Part shown: positions 53,500 through 61,538 of the stretch, one piece after another
Position numbering within the stretch: the stretch's first letter is position 1
Layout: each line of letters begins with the position of its first letter
Source of the DNA: CAYGAW01 sp964347945
Lineage (GTDB): Bacteria; Chloroflexota; Anaerolineae; UBA7937; B3-Chlor
Direction of reading: 5' to 3'
Length of the DNA: 64,000 bases
Assembly: GCA_964347945.1 (NCBI GenBank)
Contig: CAYGAW010000055.1
Span: forward strand, 15,828 to 79,827
Program-made: the position numbers and the translations under genes
Notes under the pieces: generated by a model
The model's input: only the letters and a program-made list of their open reading frames with translations
The model's database searches: none
What the model was told of the DNA's origin: nothing

Positions 53500-56400
53500 C
53501 GGCACGCTGTCTTGGCCTCCTGCACCCACTCCTCCCGATCTCTGATCTGGTCGGTGGAGCGAGCGCCTCTCGCTACGAAGAAGGCGAGTGCGCTCGTCGC
53601 GGCAAGCTGCTTGTAAGCTTCACTGTTCTGAGGCTCCAGCTTGACCGCCTCCCTAAGCATCTCCACCGCCTCGGGATACTGCTTCAGGCTCTTGTAGATC
53701 ATCCCTGCCCCAAAGTAGCTGTCGAAGCTGCGAGGATCGTAGCGCAACGCTTGCTCGTATTCCTGCAAAGCAGCACTGTGGTCGCCTTGGGTTCCGAGTA
53801 TCTGTCCCAGGCAGGAATGGGCGCATGCGTTGGTAGGTTCGAGTTCGATAGCTTTCTTCAAATGAGCCGCAGCTTTGTCTAGGTGCCCAAGCCGCGCACA
53901 AAGCTGCCCAAGGTTGACATGCGATCTCACGTCGTCCGGCTCTGCCCTCAAGCTTTGGTGATAGGCGTGCAACGCATCATCATACTTGCCCTGTTCCTCG
54001 TACATCTCAGCCATCTCGTGATACGCCGCCGGAGTCTGGCCTGAGAGTTCGATGGCCTGTTGGAGCTCGTTCATGGCCAGGTCATATCGCTTCTCTCGTC
54101 TGTGCAACGCGGCCATCTTCACGTGGTACTCGGCGTTGGACGGGTCTGCCTGAATGGCTTTGCCGTAACTCAGTAGGGCCTCCTGTGGGTCACCTTGCGC
54201 CTCGGCCAGACTCGCCAGATGTTCGTGAACCAGTGCCCAATCCGGCCTCAGCGCAGATGCCTCCAGATACTGGGCAGCCGCATCGTTGTACCGGCCCGTC
54301 TCCTCATAGCACCGACCCAGCCGCAGGAGGAATAGCGGTTCGTCCGGCGCCAGGTGTGTGGCTTTCATGTATGCGCTCTCTGCCTCCTCCCACCGGCCCT
54401 GCGACTCCAGGGCAGCGCCCAGGTCAGCCCACCAGCGCGGGTCATCATCGCCTCGGTCGAGCGCGTCCTGTAGATACTGGGCCGCCTTCTCGTACCGCCT
54501 CATGTGCTGATAGGCAACGCCTGCATCGTGGTAGAACTCAGCCCTTTCCGGCTCCAGTTCGATCGCTGACAGGAACTCCTCCAAAGCCGACTGGTAACGG
54601 CCGCCCTTCTCATACACCTGCCCTAGATGGTGATGTCTCTCGGCCACGTCGGGATTGTTTTCCAGTGACTTGGCCAAGGTGGACATGGCTTCGTCATTGC
54701 GCTCTGCTTGCTCGTAGGCCGTGGCCAGGGCGTACAGATAGTCCGCGCGCCTGGGCGCGAGTTGGGTGGCCGCCTCCAGCGCGGCGACGGCTGGTTCCAG
54801 TCGGCGCACCGCGAGATAGGCCTGACCTAGCTCATAGTGGTTGGCTGGGTCTTCGGGATCGCTGTTGCATGCCGTGAGCAATTCCTGAACCGCCTGCTCG
54901 TCTTTCCCGACAGTGCGGAGCAGGAGAGCCAGATTGTGATGATGGACGGCGTTGTCAGGCTCGAGCTCAACGGCCTTCCTGCATTCAGCAATGGCCCTCT
55001 CTGTCTTGCCCTTCTTGGCAAGTATCATTCCCAATTGGCTATGGGCATTGGCGTCTTGGGGCCTCCTCGCCAATTGCTCATGCAACTCGCGCTCCATTCC
55101 CTCGAACCACCGAGGTGCCTTTGCATAGGGAAGCGACTTGGCCACTCTTGAGGCCACTGTAGACAGCCCTTGCCGCAAGTCCGGCGAGTCACCGGCAAGC
55201 TCGAGAGCGCGTCCGTGGCATTGTGCCGCTTCTTCAAACCGCTCCTGCATCTCATACACCAGAGAGAGTTCGTAGTAGGCCTCCGGGTCAGCGTCGTCGA
55301 GCGCCAGCGCTCGCCGCAGGGCCTCGACCGCCTCATCGGCGCGACCGAGCCTTCGCAAGAGGCTACCCCTGAGCCGATGGTAACCGGGTTCATCCGGCGT
55401 CAGATCGATGGCTCTCTCGCAGTTGTCCAGTGCCTGTTCCAGCTTTCCACCATCAGCATACGCTTTCGCAAGCTCGAACTGGGCCTCGTGATCTGTCGGA
55501 TCTAGCTCGACAGCTCCGTTCAAGGCTTTGATCGCCTCAGTGACATCGCCCAAGCGCCGCAACGCTGCGCCCGCACCACGATGCGCTGGGACCAATGTGT
55601 CATCGAGTCCTATGGCTTTCTGAAACTGTGAGAGAGCCTCCTGGTACAGCTGCTGCTCGTACAGCACCTGGCCGGCCATGAGTACCGCGTCAACGTCGTC
55701 CGGCGCCAAAGCTACCGCCTTTCCCAACGCCGCCGTCGCTTCTTCCAGCCGCCCGAGCCGTGCCAGCATAGCCCCAGCACGCAAGTGGTAGCTTGGCTGG
55801 TCGGGACCCAGGCTGGCCGCCTCCTTGTATTGTTCAGCAGCCTGCTCGGCAAGACCTTGCCGCTCGTAGAGCTGCCCCAGAGCAAACCTGTTGGCCGCAT
55901 TCTCGGGCGCCAGTCGGACGCTCTCCTCCAACTCGGTTGTGGCATCCTCAACCTGCCCCAGATCCATCAGAACCGCTGCATAGTCGCTCCTGTATTCTGG
56001 GCAAGAAGGCCGAAGCTGTACGGCGCTTTCGGCTGCCTCTCGAGCGGCGTCCAGGCGACCCTGAGAACGGTAAAGCTGCGCCAGCACGTGCTGGATCTCA
56101 GGCTCCTGCTCGCCCGCTCCTGCTGCCTGTTCCAAGGTGTGCACAGCTTCCTCTTCCTGCCCAAGGGTCCTGAGGAGTTCAGCCAGCCGCGCACGGTAGT
56201 GAGCATCGTCAGGCTTCGAGTCAAGAGCACGGCGATAAGAAGTGACAGCCTTCTGCGTATATCCCTGAGCTTCGGCTGCCTCGCCCAGATCCCATAGCAA
56301 CTCATCGTCGCCCGGGATGAGTATCGTTGCACGCTCGAGAGCACTGATCGCTGCTTCCTCGTCACCCATCATGCGGTAGGCTCGACCCAAGGAGCGATGG

Positions 56401-59400
56401 TATGCTCCTGTTTCGGGACTCAGGTCAGATGCCCTCTCCAAGAGGGACACCGCCTTCTCAGGCTCATCACGCTCAAGATAGAATTCGCCCAATTGATAGT
56501 TGCTCTCCGCATCATCTGGAGCAAGCTCAAGAGCAGCATTGAGTGCCCTCGATGCTCCTGCAGAGTCACCCAACCTTCGGCAGGCTAGGCCGTACGACAG
56601 TTGGTACCTGTGGACCCCCGGTGCCAAGTCCACAGCGCGCCCGTATGCCGAGCACCCTTCGCGGTCGCGTCCAAGCTTCTCCAGAGTCAGGCCCAACTGC
56701 CACTGGATCTGCGGATCGTCCGGATTCAGAGACGCAGCCCGCTCCAGCGCGTCCAGGCTGAGATCGGCTTGGCCGTGATCGCGCAGAAGCGTTCCCTTCC
56801 CTACGAAGTACGATGCGTTCTCGGGTTCAATACCGATCGCTTCGTCCCAGTGCCTTAGAGCCTCAGTTAGGTCATCCTCTTCCGAATACACTTCTGCTAG
56901 CTCGGCGTGAATGGAAGCCGGTTCGCGGAGCGACTGCTGCGCTGCCTCGAGCGCTTGGATCGCCTCCTCTACTCGTCCGAGGTCACGAAGAGCCCTGGCA
57001 TAGACGAGCTGGAGTTCTGGCTTATCTGGCGCGACGTCAGTGGCCCTCTCGAAACAGACAGCCGCCTCCTTGGAAAGACCCATTTCGTGCAGAACCCTGC
57101 CCAACTCATAGTTCACCTCTGGGTTGTCGGGGTTCAGTTCCAATGCCTTCTCAGCCTCAGCTCTAGCCTCATTGGCACGACCCAGCCGATAGGACACAGC
57201 AGCTGAGCGAACGTGGTATTCCGGTTCCTCTGGCGATACCCCAATTGCTTCCTGGTATTCCTCCAGGGCCCTGTCCAGCAATCCTCCGGCTTCATTGATC
57301 TGGCCTATAAGCGAGTGAACCTCTCCATTCTGTGCGCCCAGCCTCAGTGCCTCTTCCAGGTAGTCCCGCGCCTCCTGAGCCCGTTCCAGTTTGTGACTGA
57401 GGGCGCCCGCGCGCAGATAGTGACTCGCGTTGCCAGGATCGATCGAAATGGCTTGATCATACAAACGCAGTGCATCTGCGTCACGCTCAGAGTCTTCATA
57501 CACAGCGCCAAGCTCCGCAAGTGCGTCCGCAAGCGAAGGATTCAACTCAATCGCTCTGGTCAGGGACGACAGAGCACTCTCAACTTGCCCCATGCGCCGC
57601 AAGAGCGTTCCCAAGTGATAGTGATAGGCTGCGTCTTCGGGCTCGATGGCGACTGCCGCTTCGTACTCGGCCAGAGCCTCGTCAGTGCGGCCCTCCGACT
57701 CCAATAGAAGCGCAAGTTCGTAACGAGCAGATGCCTGTTGCGAGTCAAGCTGCACAGCTTCTCTCAGGTGCGACTCCGCCTCAGTATGTTGTCGGAGATT
57801 GCGCAGAATCCTCCCAGCCAGCGCTCGATATTCAGCGTCCTCCGGATCGAGGGTTATGGAGCGCTCGGACCACACCCATGCCTCGTCGTACCGACCCTGT
57901 GACGCCATCGCGGACGCCAACTCAAACAACCAACTGGCTTGTTCGGAGTCCAGTTCGAGGGCTGCCTGAAGGTACTCCATAGCCTTTGTTGGGTGGTTCA
58001 TCGCTCGCGAAAGCGTGCCTGCCTGATAGAGGTATTCAGGGTTCTGCGGATCGAGATGGGCCGCGTCCTCGAAGGCCGCCAAGGCAAATCCGGCCTGGCC
58101 CAGTCGTTCATACAGAGTTCCCAGATCATAGTGCCACTCAGGTCTGTTGGGTTCGAGGGCCAAGGCTCGCCGCAGAGCTTGGACGGCTTCGTCCCATCGC
58201 CCCTGCAAGGACAGCAGCTTGCTGATCCGCTGGGGACAAGATGCTTCGCGGGGATTACGCGCTTCGGCTGCCTCATAGGCCGCCATGGCCTCGCCGTGCC
58301 ATCCTTGCTCCTCATAGGCGTATCCGAGTTCGAGATAAGGCCCTGCATCATCAGGCTCCAGCATCGTCGCTTGCTGTAGCTCCGCCTGCGCTTCTACATA
58401 CCGGTGCAGACGGTTCAGTACCGCGCCGACGCCGTGGTGGTAGGCAGCCACGCCGGGGCTGAGGGCTATCGCGTGCTGGAACGAGGCCAGTGCGTCCTCG
58501 AGACGGCCCTGCTGCAGATAGGCCAGCCCCAGCTCGTGGTAAGTGTCTGAACACGCGACGTTCGCGCCATGGACGGCTTCCTCCAGTTCCGACACTGCCC
58601 TATCAACCTGGTCGAGCTCACGATATAACAGACCCAGGTTTCGCCGCGAGATCAGCTTCTCAGGTTGCTCTGGCCACGGCGTCTCCAGACCGTTCCCGGC
58701 ATACTTCTGCCTGTAGCCCAGGATCTCCTGACGTGGGTACGACGCATCACGCTCGCGTCCCAGCATACCCTCGAATAGGGCATTGGCATCGTCCTTCTTG
58801 CCCATGCTCTTCAGCGCCACGCCCAACTGATAGACGGAAGTCAGGTCGAGGGTATCGACTAGAGCGAGGGAGGCAGCGAGTTCGCGAGCCTCTTGAGAGT
58901 CCTCGTTATATACGAGACACTCTGCCGCGACGCGGGGGCCCCAGCCATCGATCCGAGTGCGCAACAGTTGCTGCAAGTAGGCCAGCCGATCCGTCAGGAA
59001 GTGATACAAGTGCAGCAGAACGCCTCCCCAGTGTTGCGCCGTTTCCTCCGAGTCGAGACAGATACTCTTGGATAGGGCACCTGAATATGACTCACTTACA
59101 GCCTGTGCAGTGAAGAAATCCTGCAGCATCGGATCGGCAAAGGATACCGTGTCGTTAGTCTTGGAGACGGTTATGATGCCCGTGGAAGCAAGCCCGGAAA
59201 GCCACTGTGGCGAGACCGGCGCTCCGACCGAACCTAGCTGGACCATGGCCTGCCGTCGATCTAGCTCGACCGCTTCGGTGTTGCCCAGGTGCTGCATCTG
59301 TAGAGCGAGGGCCGCCAAACAGCGTTCGGCCCAGTCCACATCAAGCTCTTCCCACCTGTAAGTCGCAGCTTCGAGAAGCCGCTGGACGCCGTGCTCCACG

Positions 59401-60311
59401 ACAGCGCTGCTCGCCACCCATCCCAATCCCCCAGGCGTTTTCTCTGCCAACTCCACGAACGTGGTAGAGAAGAGAGGGATCCTCAGGAGGTTCCAGAGCC
59501 GCTTCTCCCCTCTGGCCCTTGATACTGCGAAGGGCCTGGCTGACTCAGGGAGTTGGGTTTCTATGTAGATCCTGCGCCCCTCATCGCTAAGATCCTCAAG
59601 CTCAAAGACCTGCGGGCCTTCCAGCCAGCGCCGGAAGGCGACGTAGGCCTCGGAACGGCAGGAAACAACACACCTGCTATGCCCGGACTCGATCAAACGA
59701 GCGAGTTCGACCAGCACATCGTTGTCACGAATGCTCTCCAGACCATCCAACAGGAAAAGGATAGGGTAGCGGTCAAGAATGTGGCTCACCGCCTCCTCGT
59801 GCGCCGGCAAGTCGTATTCTTCGAAGGGGCGTGCGAGGGCGCCGAGCAGACCGTCAGCGGTGGCGCATTCCGACAGTTCGACATACAGCGGCAGGCAGTG
59901 TGATGGTCCGGTATCGTCTTGCGAGCGCCAGGTCCCCTCAACCAACAAACCCTCTGCCTGTTGATGTGCCAGCCAGCGCAGCGTAGCGGTCTTTCCTGAC
60001 CCCGCCGCGCCCAGGAGGATGATTCTCTGCCAATCCTCGATGGATGGGAGGATGTCCGACGTTCTCTCGAGGCAGCCGTCGGACTGCGATTGAACGCCTT
60101 GGTCACGCTCTTCCGGCGCGGCGTCGGATCCCTGGAAGGGTGCGAGGCGCAATGGCACGTACGAGGAGGATATGGCTTGCAGTTCAGGATCATCCACCAG
60201 GCACCGAAGGTACCTCCTCACCGTGCTTTGCACATCTATCAGTTCAACATTGCGAGGTGCCTCCACCGGCCCGGTCGGGTCGGCCGGCGTTGCGCTCTCT
60301 ATGTGGCTCAT
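53496..60311 (-). CDS. Giant NACHT-TPR STAND protein
   Basis: A 2271-aa predicted cytosolic signal-transduction ATPase. A short N-terminal region (1-95) is followed by the NACHT domain: Walker A GAAGSGKTA with Lys107, Walker B FLLDGLES with Asp189, sensor-like VVSCRSEAY, then winged-helix-like parts to about 500. From about 570 to the end there are roughly 48 TPR units of 34 residues (A-x-Y-x-x-L-G...Y-x-x-A...P) with P-D-D/P-E-x junctions. STAND proteins oligomerise after ligand binding through repeats like these and switch on an effector. The coupled C25 protease next door is the obvious effector candidate. Transcription begins from the sigma54 promoter at 61104-61089, through two small genes. 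Confidence 0.88.
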   Translation of the reverse strand: MSHIESATPADPTGPVEAPRNVELIDVQSTVRRYLRCLVDDPELQAISSSYVPLRLAPFQGSDAAPEERDQGVQSQSDGCLERTSDILPSIEDWQRIILLGAAGSGKTATLRWLAHQQAEGLLVEGTWRSQDDTGPSHCLPLYVELSECATADGLLGALARPFEEYDLPAHEEAVSHILDRYPILFLLDGLESIRDNDVLVELARLIESGHSRCVVSCRSEAYVAFRRWLEGPQVFELEDLSDEGRRIYIETQLPESARPFAVSRARGEKRLWNLLRIPLFSTTFVELAEKTPGGLGWVASSAVVEHGVQRLLEAATYRWEELDVDWAERCLAALALQMQHLGNTEAVELDRRQAMVQLGSVGAPVSPQWLSGLASTGIITVSKTNDTVSFADPMLQDFFTAQAVSESYSGALSKSICLDSEETAQHWGGVLLHLYHFLTDRLAYLQQLLRTRIDGWGPRVAAECLVYNEDSQEARELAASLALVDTLDLTSVYQLGVALKSMGKKDDANALFEGMLGRERDASYPRQEILGYRQKYAGNGLETPWPEQPEKLISRRNLGLLYRELDQVDRAVSELEEAVHGANVACSDTYHELGLAYLQQGRLEDALASFQHAIALSPGVAAYHHGVGAVLNRLHRYVEAQAELQQATMLEPDDAGPYLELGYAYEEQGWHGEAMAAYEAAEARNPREASCPQRISKLLSLQGRWDEAVQALRRALALEPNRPEWHYDLGTLYERLGQAGFALAAFEDAAHLDPQNPEYLYQAGTLSRAMNHPTKAMEYLQAALELDSEQASWLFELASAMASQGRYDEAWVWSERSITLDPEDAEYRALAGRILRNLRQHTEAESHLREAVQLDSQQASARYELALLLESEGRTDEALAEYEAAVAIEPEDAAYHYHLGTLLRRMGQVESALSSLTRAIELNPSLADALAELGAVYEDSERDADALRLYDQAISIDPGNASHYLRAGALSHKLERAQEARDYLEEALRLGAQNGEVHSLIGQINEAGGLLDRALEEYQEAIGVSPEEPEYHVRSAAVSYRLGRANEARAEAEKALELNPDNPEVNYELGRVLHEMGLSKEAAVCFERATDVAPDKPELQLVYARALRDLGRVEEAIQALEAAQQSLREPASIHAELAEVYSEEDDLTEALRHWDEAIGIEPENASYFVGKGTLLRDHGQADLSLDALERAASLNPDDPQIQWQLGLTLEKLGRDREGCSAYGRAVDLAPGVHRYQLSYGLACRRLGDSAGASRALNAALELAPDDAESNYQLGEFYLERDEPEKAVSLLERASDLSPETGAYHRSLGRAYRMMGDEEAAISALERATILIPGDDELLWDLGEAAEAQGYTQKAVTSYRRALDSKPDDAHYRARLAELLRTLGQEEEAVHTLEQAAGAGEQEPEIQHVLAQLYRSQGRLDAAREAAESAVQLRPSCPEYRSDYAAVLMDLGQVEDATTELEESVRLAPENAANRFALGQLYERQGLAEQAAEQYKEAASLGPDQPSYHLRAGAMLARLGRLEEATAALGKAVALAPDDVDAVLMAGQVLYEQQLYQEALSQFQKAIGLDDTLVPAHRGAGAALRRLGDVTEAIKALNGAVELDPTDHEAQFELAKAYADGGKLEQALDNCERAIDLTPDEPGYHRLRGSLLRRLGRADEAVEALRRALALDDADPEAYYELSLVYEMQERFEEAAQCHGRALELAGDSPDLRQGLSTVASRVAKSLPYAKAPRWFEGMERELHEQLARRPQDANAHSQLGMILAKKGKTERAIAECRKAVELEPDNAVHHHNLALLLRTVGKDEQAVQELLTACNSDPEDPANHYELGQAYLAVRRLEPAVAALEAATQLAPRRADYLYALATAYEQAERNDEAMSTLAKSLENNPDVAERHHHLGQVYEKGGRYQSALEEFLSAIELEPERAEFYHDAGVAYQHMRRYEKAAQYLQDALDRGDDDPRWWADLGAALESQGRWEEAESAYMKATHLAPDEPLFLLRLGRCYEETGRYNDAAAQYLEASALRPDWALVHEHLASLAEAQGDPQEALLSYGKAIQADPSNAEYHVKMAALHRREKRYDLAMNELQQAIELSGQTPAAYHEMAEMYEEQGKYDDALHAYHQSLRAEPDDVRSHVNLGQLCARLGHLDKAAAHLKKAIELEPTNACAHSCLGQILGTQGDHSAALQEYEQALRYDPRSFDSYFGAGMIYKSLKQYPEAVEMLREAVKLEPQNSEAYKQLAATSALAFFVARGARSTDQIRDREEWVQEAKTACR

Positions 60312-60321
60312 CGTCTACCTC

Positions 60322-60633
60322 TCACACTCTGCCGATCATCCAGAAGGAGACAACGCAGATTATGACGCCCACCACACACAGAAACGCTCCTACGCCCGCT
60401 GCTGTGCGAATGAGCTGATTGATGGCCTCCACCATTCGCGACGCTGAATCGATCAACGGCGCCACGGAGTCCTGTGTGAGGGCGCGCCCGCTGATCCTCA
60501 CGGACTGCGCCGATAACTGCTTCATCGCCTGGTGATACTCCTTCGCCAAGATGATCCACAGACCGGAGAGCGATGCTAGGACTCCAATCACGAACAGGCT
60601 CACTGACATCGCGATCTGAATCTCGTATCTCAT
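60322..60633 (-). CDS. Small two-TM membrane protein
   Basis: A 103-aa protein with hydrophobic segments at about 7-28 and 80-100, and a polar middle with several Gln/Ser and an amphipathic helix (SVAPLIDSASRMVEAINQLIRTAAG). It overlaps the response-regulator stop by ATGA and is 10 bases upstream of the NACHT gene. I recognise no family. It may anchor or sense for the NACHT-TPR protein at the membrane, which is inference from position. Confidence 0.65.
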   Translation of the reverse strand: MRYEIQIAMSVSLFVIGVLASLSGLWIILAKEYHQAMKQLSAQSVRISGRALTQDSVAPLIDSASRMVEAINQLIRTAAGVGAFLCVVGVIICVVSFWMIGRV

Positions 60634-61052
60634 GCTCGTGCCTCCCTTCCGTACGATGATTTGTCCGCCATTATTCGAGTGATCATCTTCTTCATATCGT
60701 CAATCACGAAAGGTTTCGTGACGTAGCCGTGAATCCCTAGCTTCCTCGCTTCTTTCTCCATTTCCGCTGAGCCGTAGGCGGTCATCACAATCACCTTCAT
60801 GAAGGGATCGAACTGCCGCACGGCCCTGATCAGGGCCAAACCATCCATGTCAGGCAAACGCAAGTCGACAATGAGCAGATCAAACCTGTCTGTGAGCACC
60901 TTCTTCAAAGCTTGGTCTCCGGCGTAGGCCACCTCAACCAAGAACGGAGGCGTGGAGTCCTCCAGGCTCTGTCGGAGAAAGAAGGAAAGCGTATCCTCAT
61001 CTTCAGCTATCAACAGCTTCGCCCAGGTGTCTGACATCTCGCTCATGCCCAT
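60630..61052 (-). CDS. Single-domain response regulator
   Basis: A receiver-only (CheY-like) protein of about 140 aa. It has the acidic pair in LLIAEDEDT, the phosphorylatable Asp in LLIVDLRLPD, Thr in IVMTAYG and Lys in VTKPF. No output domain. ATG 61052 or 61046 is preferred over a TTG at 61067; no strong ribosome site is seen. It is the first gene after a sigma54 promoter whose start should be near 61078. It may take phosphate from the kinase encoded upstream and control the NACHT-TPR machinery. Confidence 0.88.
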   Translation of the reverse strand: MGMSEMSDTWAKLLIAEDEDTLSFFLRQSLEDSTPPFLVEVAYAGDQALKKVLTDRFDLLIVDLRLPDMDGLALIRAVRQFDPFMKVIVMTAYGSAEMEKEARKLGIHGYVTKPFVIDDMKKMITRIMADKSSYGREARA

Positions 61053-61088
61053 GCCAAGTGGGCGCAAAGGTCTCTACTCAGTGTACGG

Positions 61089-61104
61089 TGCAAGATCCGT
61101 GCCA
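61089..61104 (-). promoter_or_regulatory. Sigma54 (-24/-12) promoter of the NACHT-envelope gene train
   Basis: Minus strand TGGCACGGATCTTGCA matches the consensus TGGCACG-N4-TTGCA at every listed position: GG at -24, GC at -12 with correct spacing. The predicted start is about 61078, just upstream of the response-regulator gene. A sigma54 activator gene lies directly upstream. Confidence 0.87.
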
Positions 61105-61182
61105 GGCCGCGGAATAGGCGGATGAGGGGCGTGAGCAACGAGGCCAACCGGGGGAAACAAGTACTGTAGCTGGCTAGGAGGC

Positions 61183-61205
61183 GCCTGCCTCTTACGGACG
61201 CAGGC
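61183..61205. repeat. Inverted repeat upstream of the sigma54 promoter (6-bp stem)
   Basis: GCCTGC (61183-61188) and GCAGGC (61200-61205) with an 11-base spacer, about 110-130 bases upstream of the predicted sigma54 start. It may be an activator site or a simple hairpin. Confidence 0.35.
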
Positions 61206-61214
61206 ATGGAGCCA

Positions 61215-61224
61215 CTACATGTAG
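61215..61224. repeat. Palindrome CTACATGTAG in the sigma54 upstream region
   Basis: A perfect 10-base palindrome, about 140 bases upstream of the predicted start, at a distance typical for enhancer-binding protein sites. Confidence 0.35.
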
Positions 61225-61241
61225 AAGGGACTTCGTCAGAA

Positions 61242-61297
61242 ACCCCTATATCTGGGACCCTCAGCGCGCCAATGCGATGCCAATGGGTTCTAGGGGT
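61242..61297. repeat. Inverted repeat ACCCCTA/TAGGGGT in the sigma54 upstream region
   Basis: ACCCCTA (61242-61248) and TAGGGGT (61291-61297) with a 42-base spacer; GGGACCC and GGGTTC add weaker inner pairing. Possible enhancer or structured leader of the upstream transcript. Confidence 0.35.
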
Positions 61298-61364
61298 ATT
61301 GCGCACACCTTGGCCCGCTCCAGCGCCGCGCCCCGGCCGCGGCAGGCTAGCCGGCACGGCGCGC

Positions 61365-61395
61365 GCGGAAAATCACGCACCGAGGGATTTTCCGC
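61365..61395. promoter_or_regulatory. Perfect 10-bp inverted repeat, candidate enhancer (UAS)
   Basis: GCGGAAAATC (61365-61374) and GATTTTCCGC (61386-61395) with an 11-base spacer, about 290-315 bases upstream of the predicted sigma54 start. It is the strongest dyad in this 470-base gap and a plausible binding site for the Fis-type domain of the neighbouring activator. It could alternatively be a terminator stem for the activator gene, but lacks a T run. Confidence 0.55.
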
Positions 61396-61538
61396 ACCCC
61401 CATGTGAAGCCGCCCGAGTGAGACAACGGACGCAGCGCGTTGGGAAGTACACGACGAGATCGTGGAACAGAGTGAAATGCTCTGCGAGGAGAGTGAGGGG
61501 GTATCGCTACGGAAGGCTAGTGGCGAGGTTGCCTCCGG

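Noticed and set aside
54185..54877. 230-aa plus-strand frame
   Set aside because: Antisense to the NACHT-TPR gene, Pro/Arg-rich as typical shadow translation, no start context.
53700..58650. Tandem DNA repeat or CRISPR-like array
   Set aside because: The periodicity is that of protein TPR units of 34 residues with diverged DNA; there are no identical direct repeats or spacers.
61321..61366. GC-rich inverted repeats (GCGCCG...CGGCGC) as a tRNA or RNA gene
   Set aside because: No cloverleaf or promoter; it is simply a GC-rich segment, perhaps a weak terminator of the activator gene.
61240..61500. Small open frames in the sigma54 upstream gap
   Set aside because: They are short, Arg/Ala/Pro-rich and have no ribosome site; the region is better explained as regulatory.
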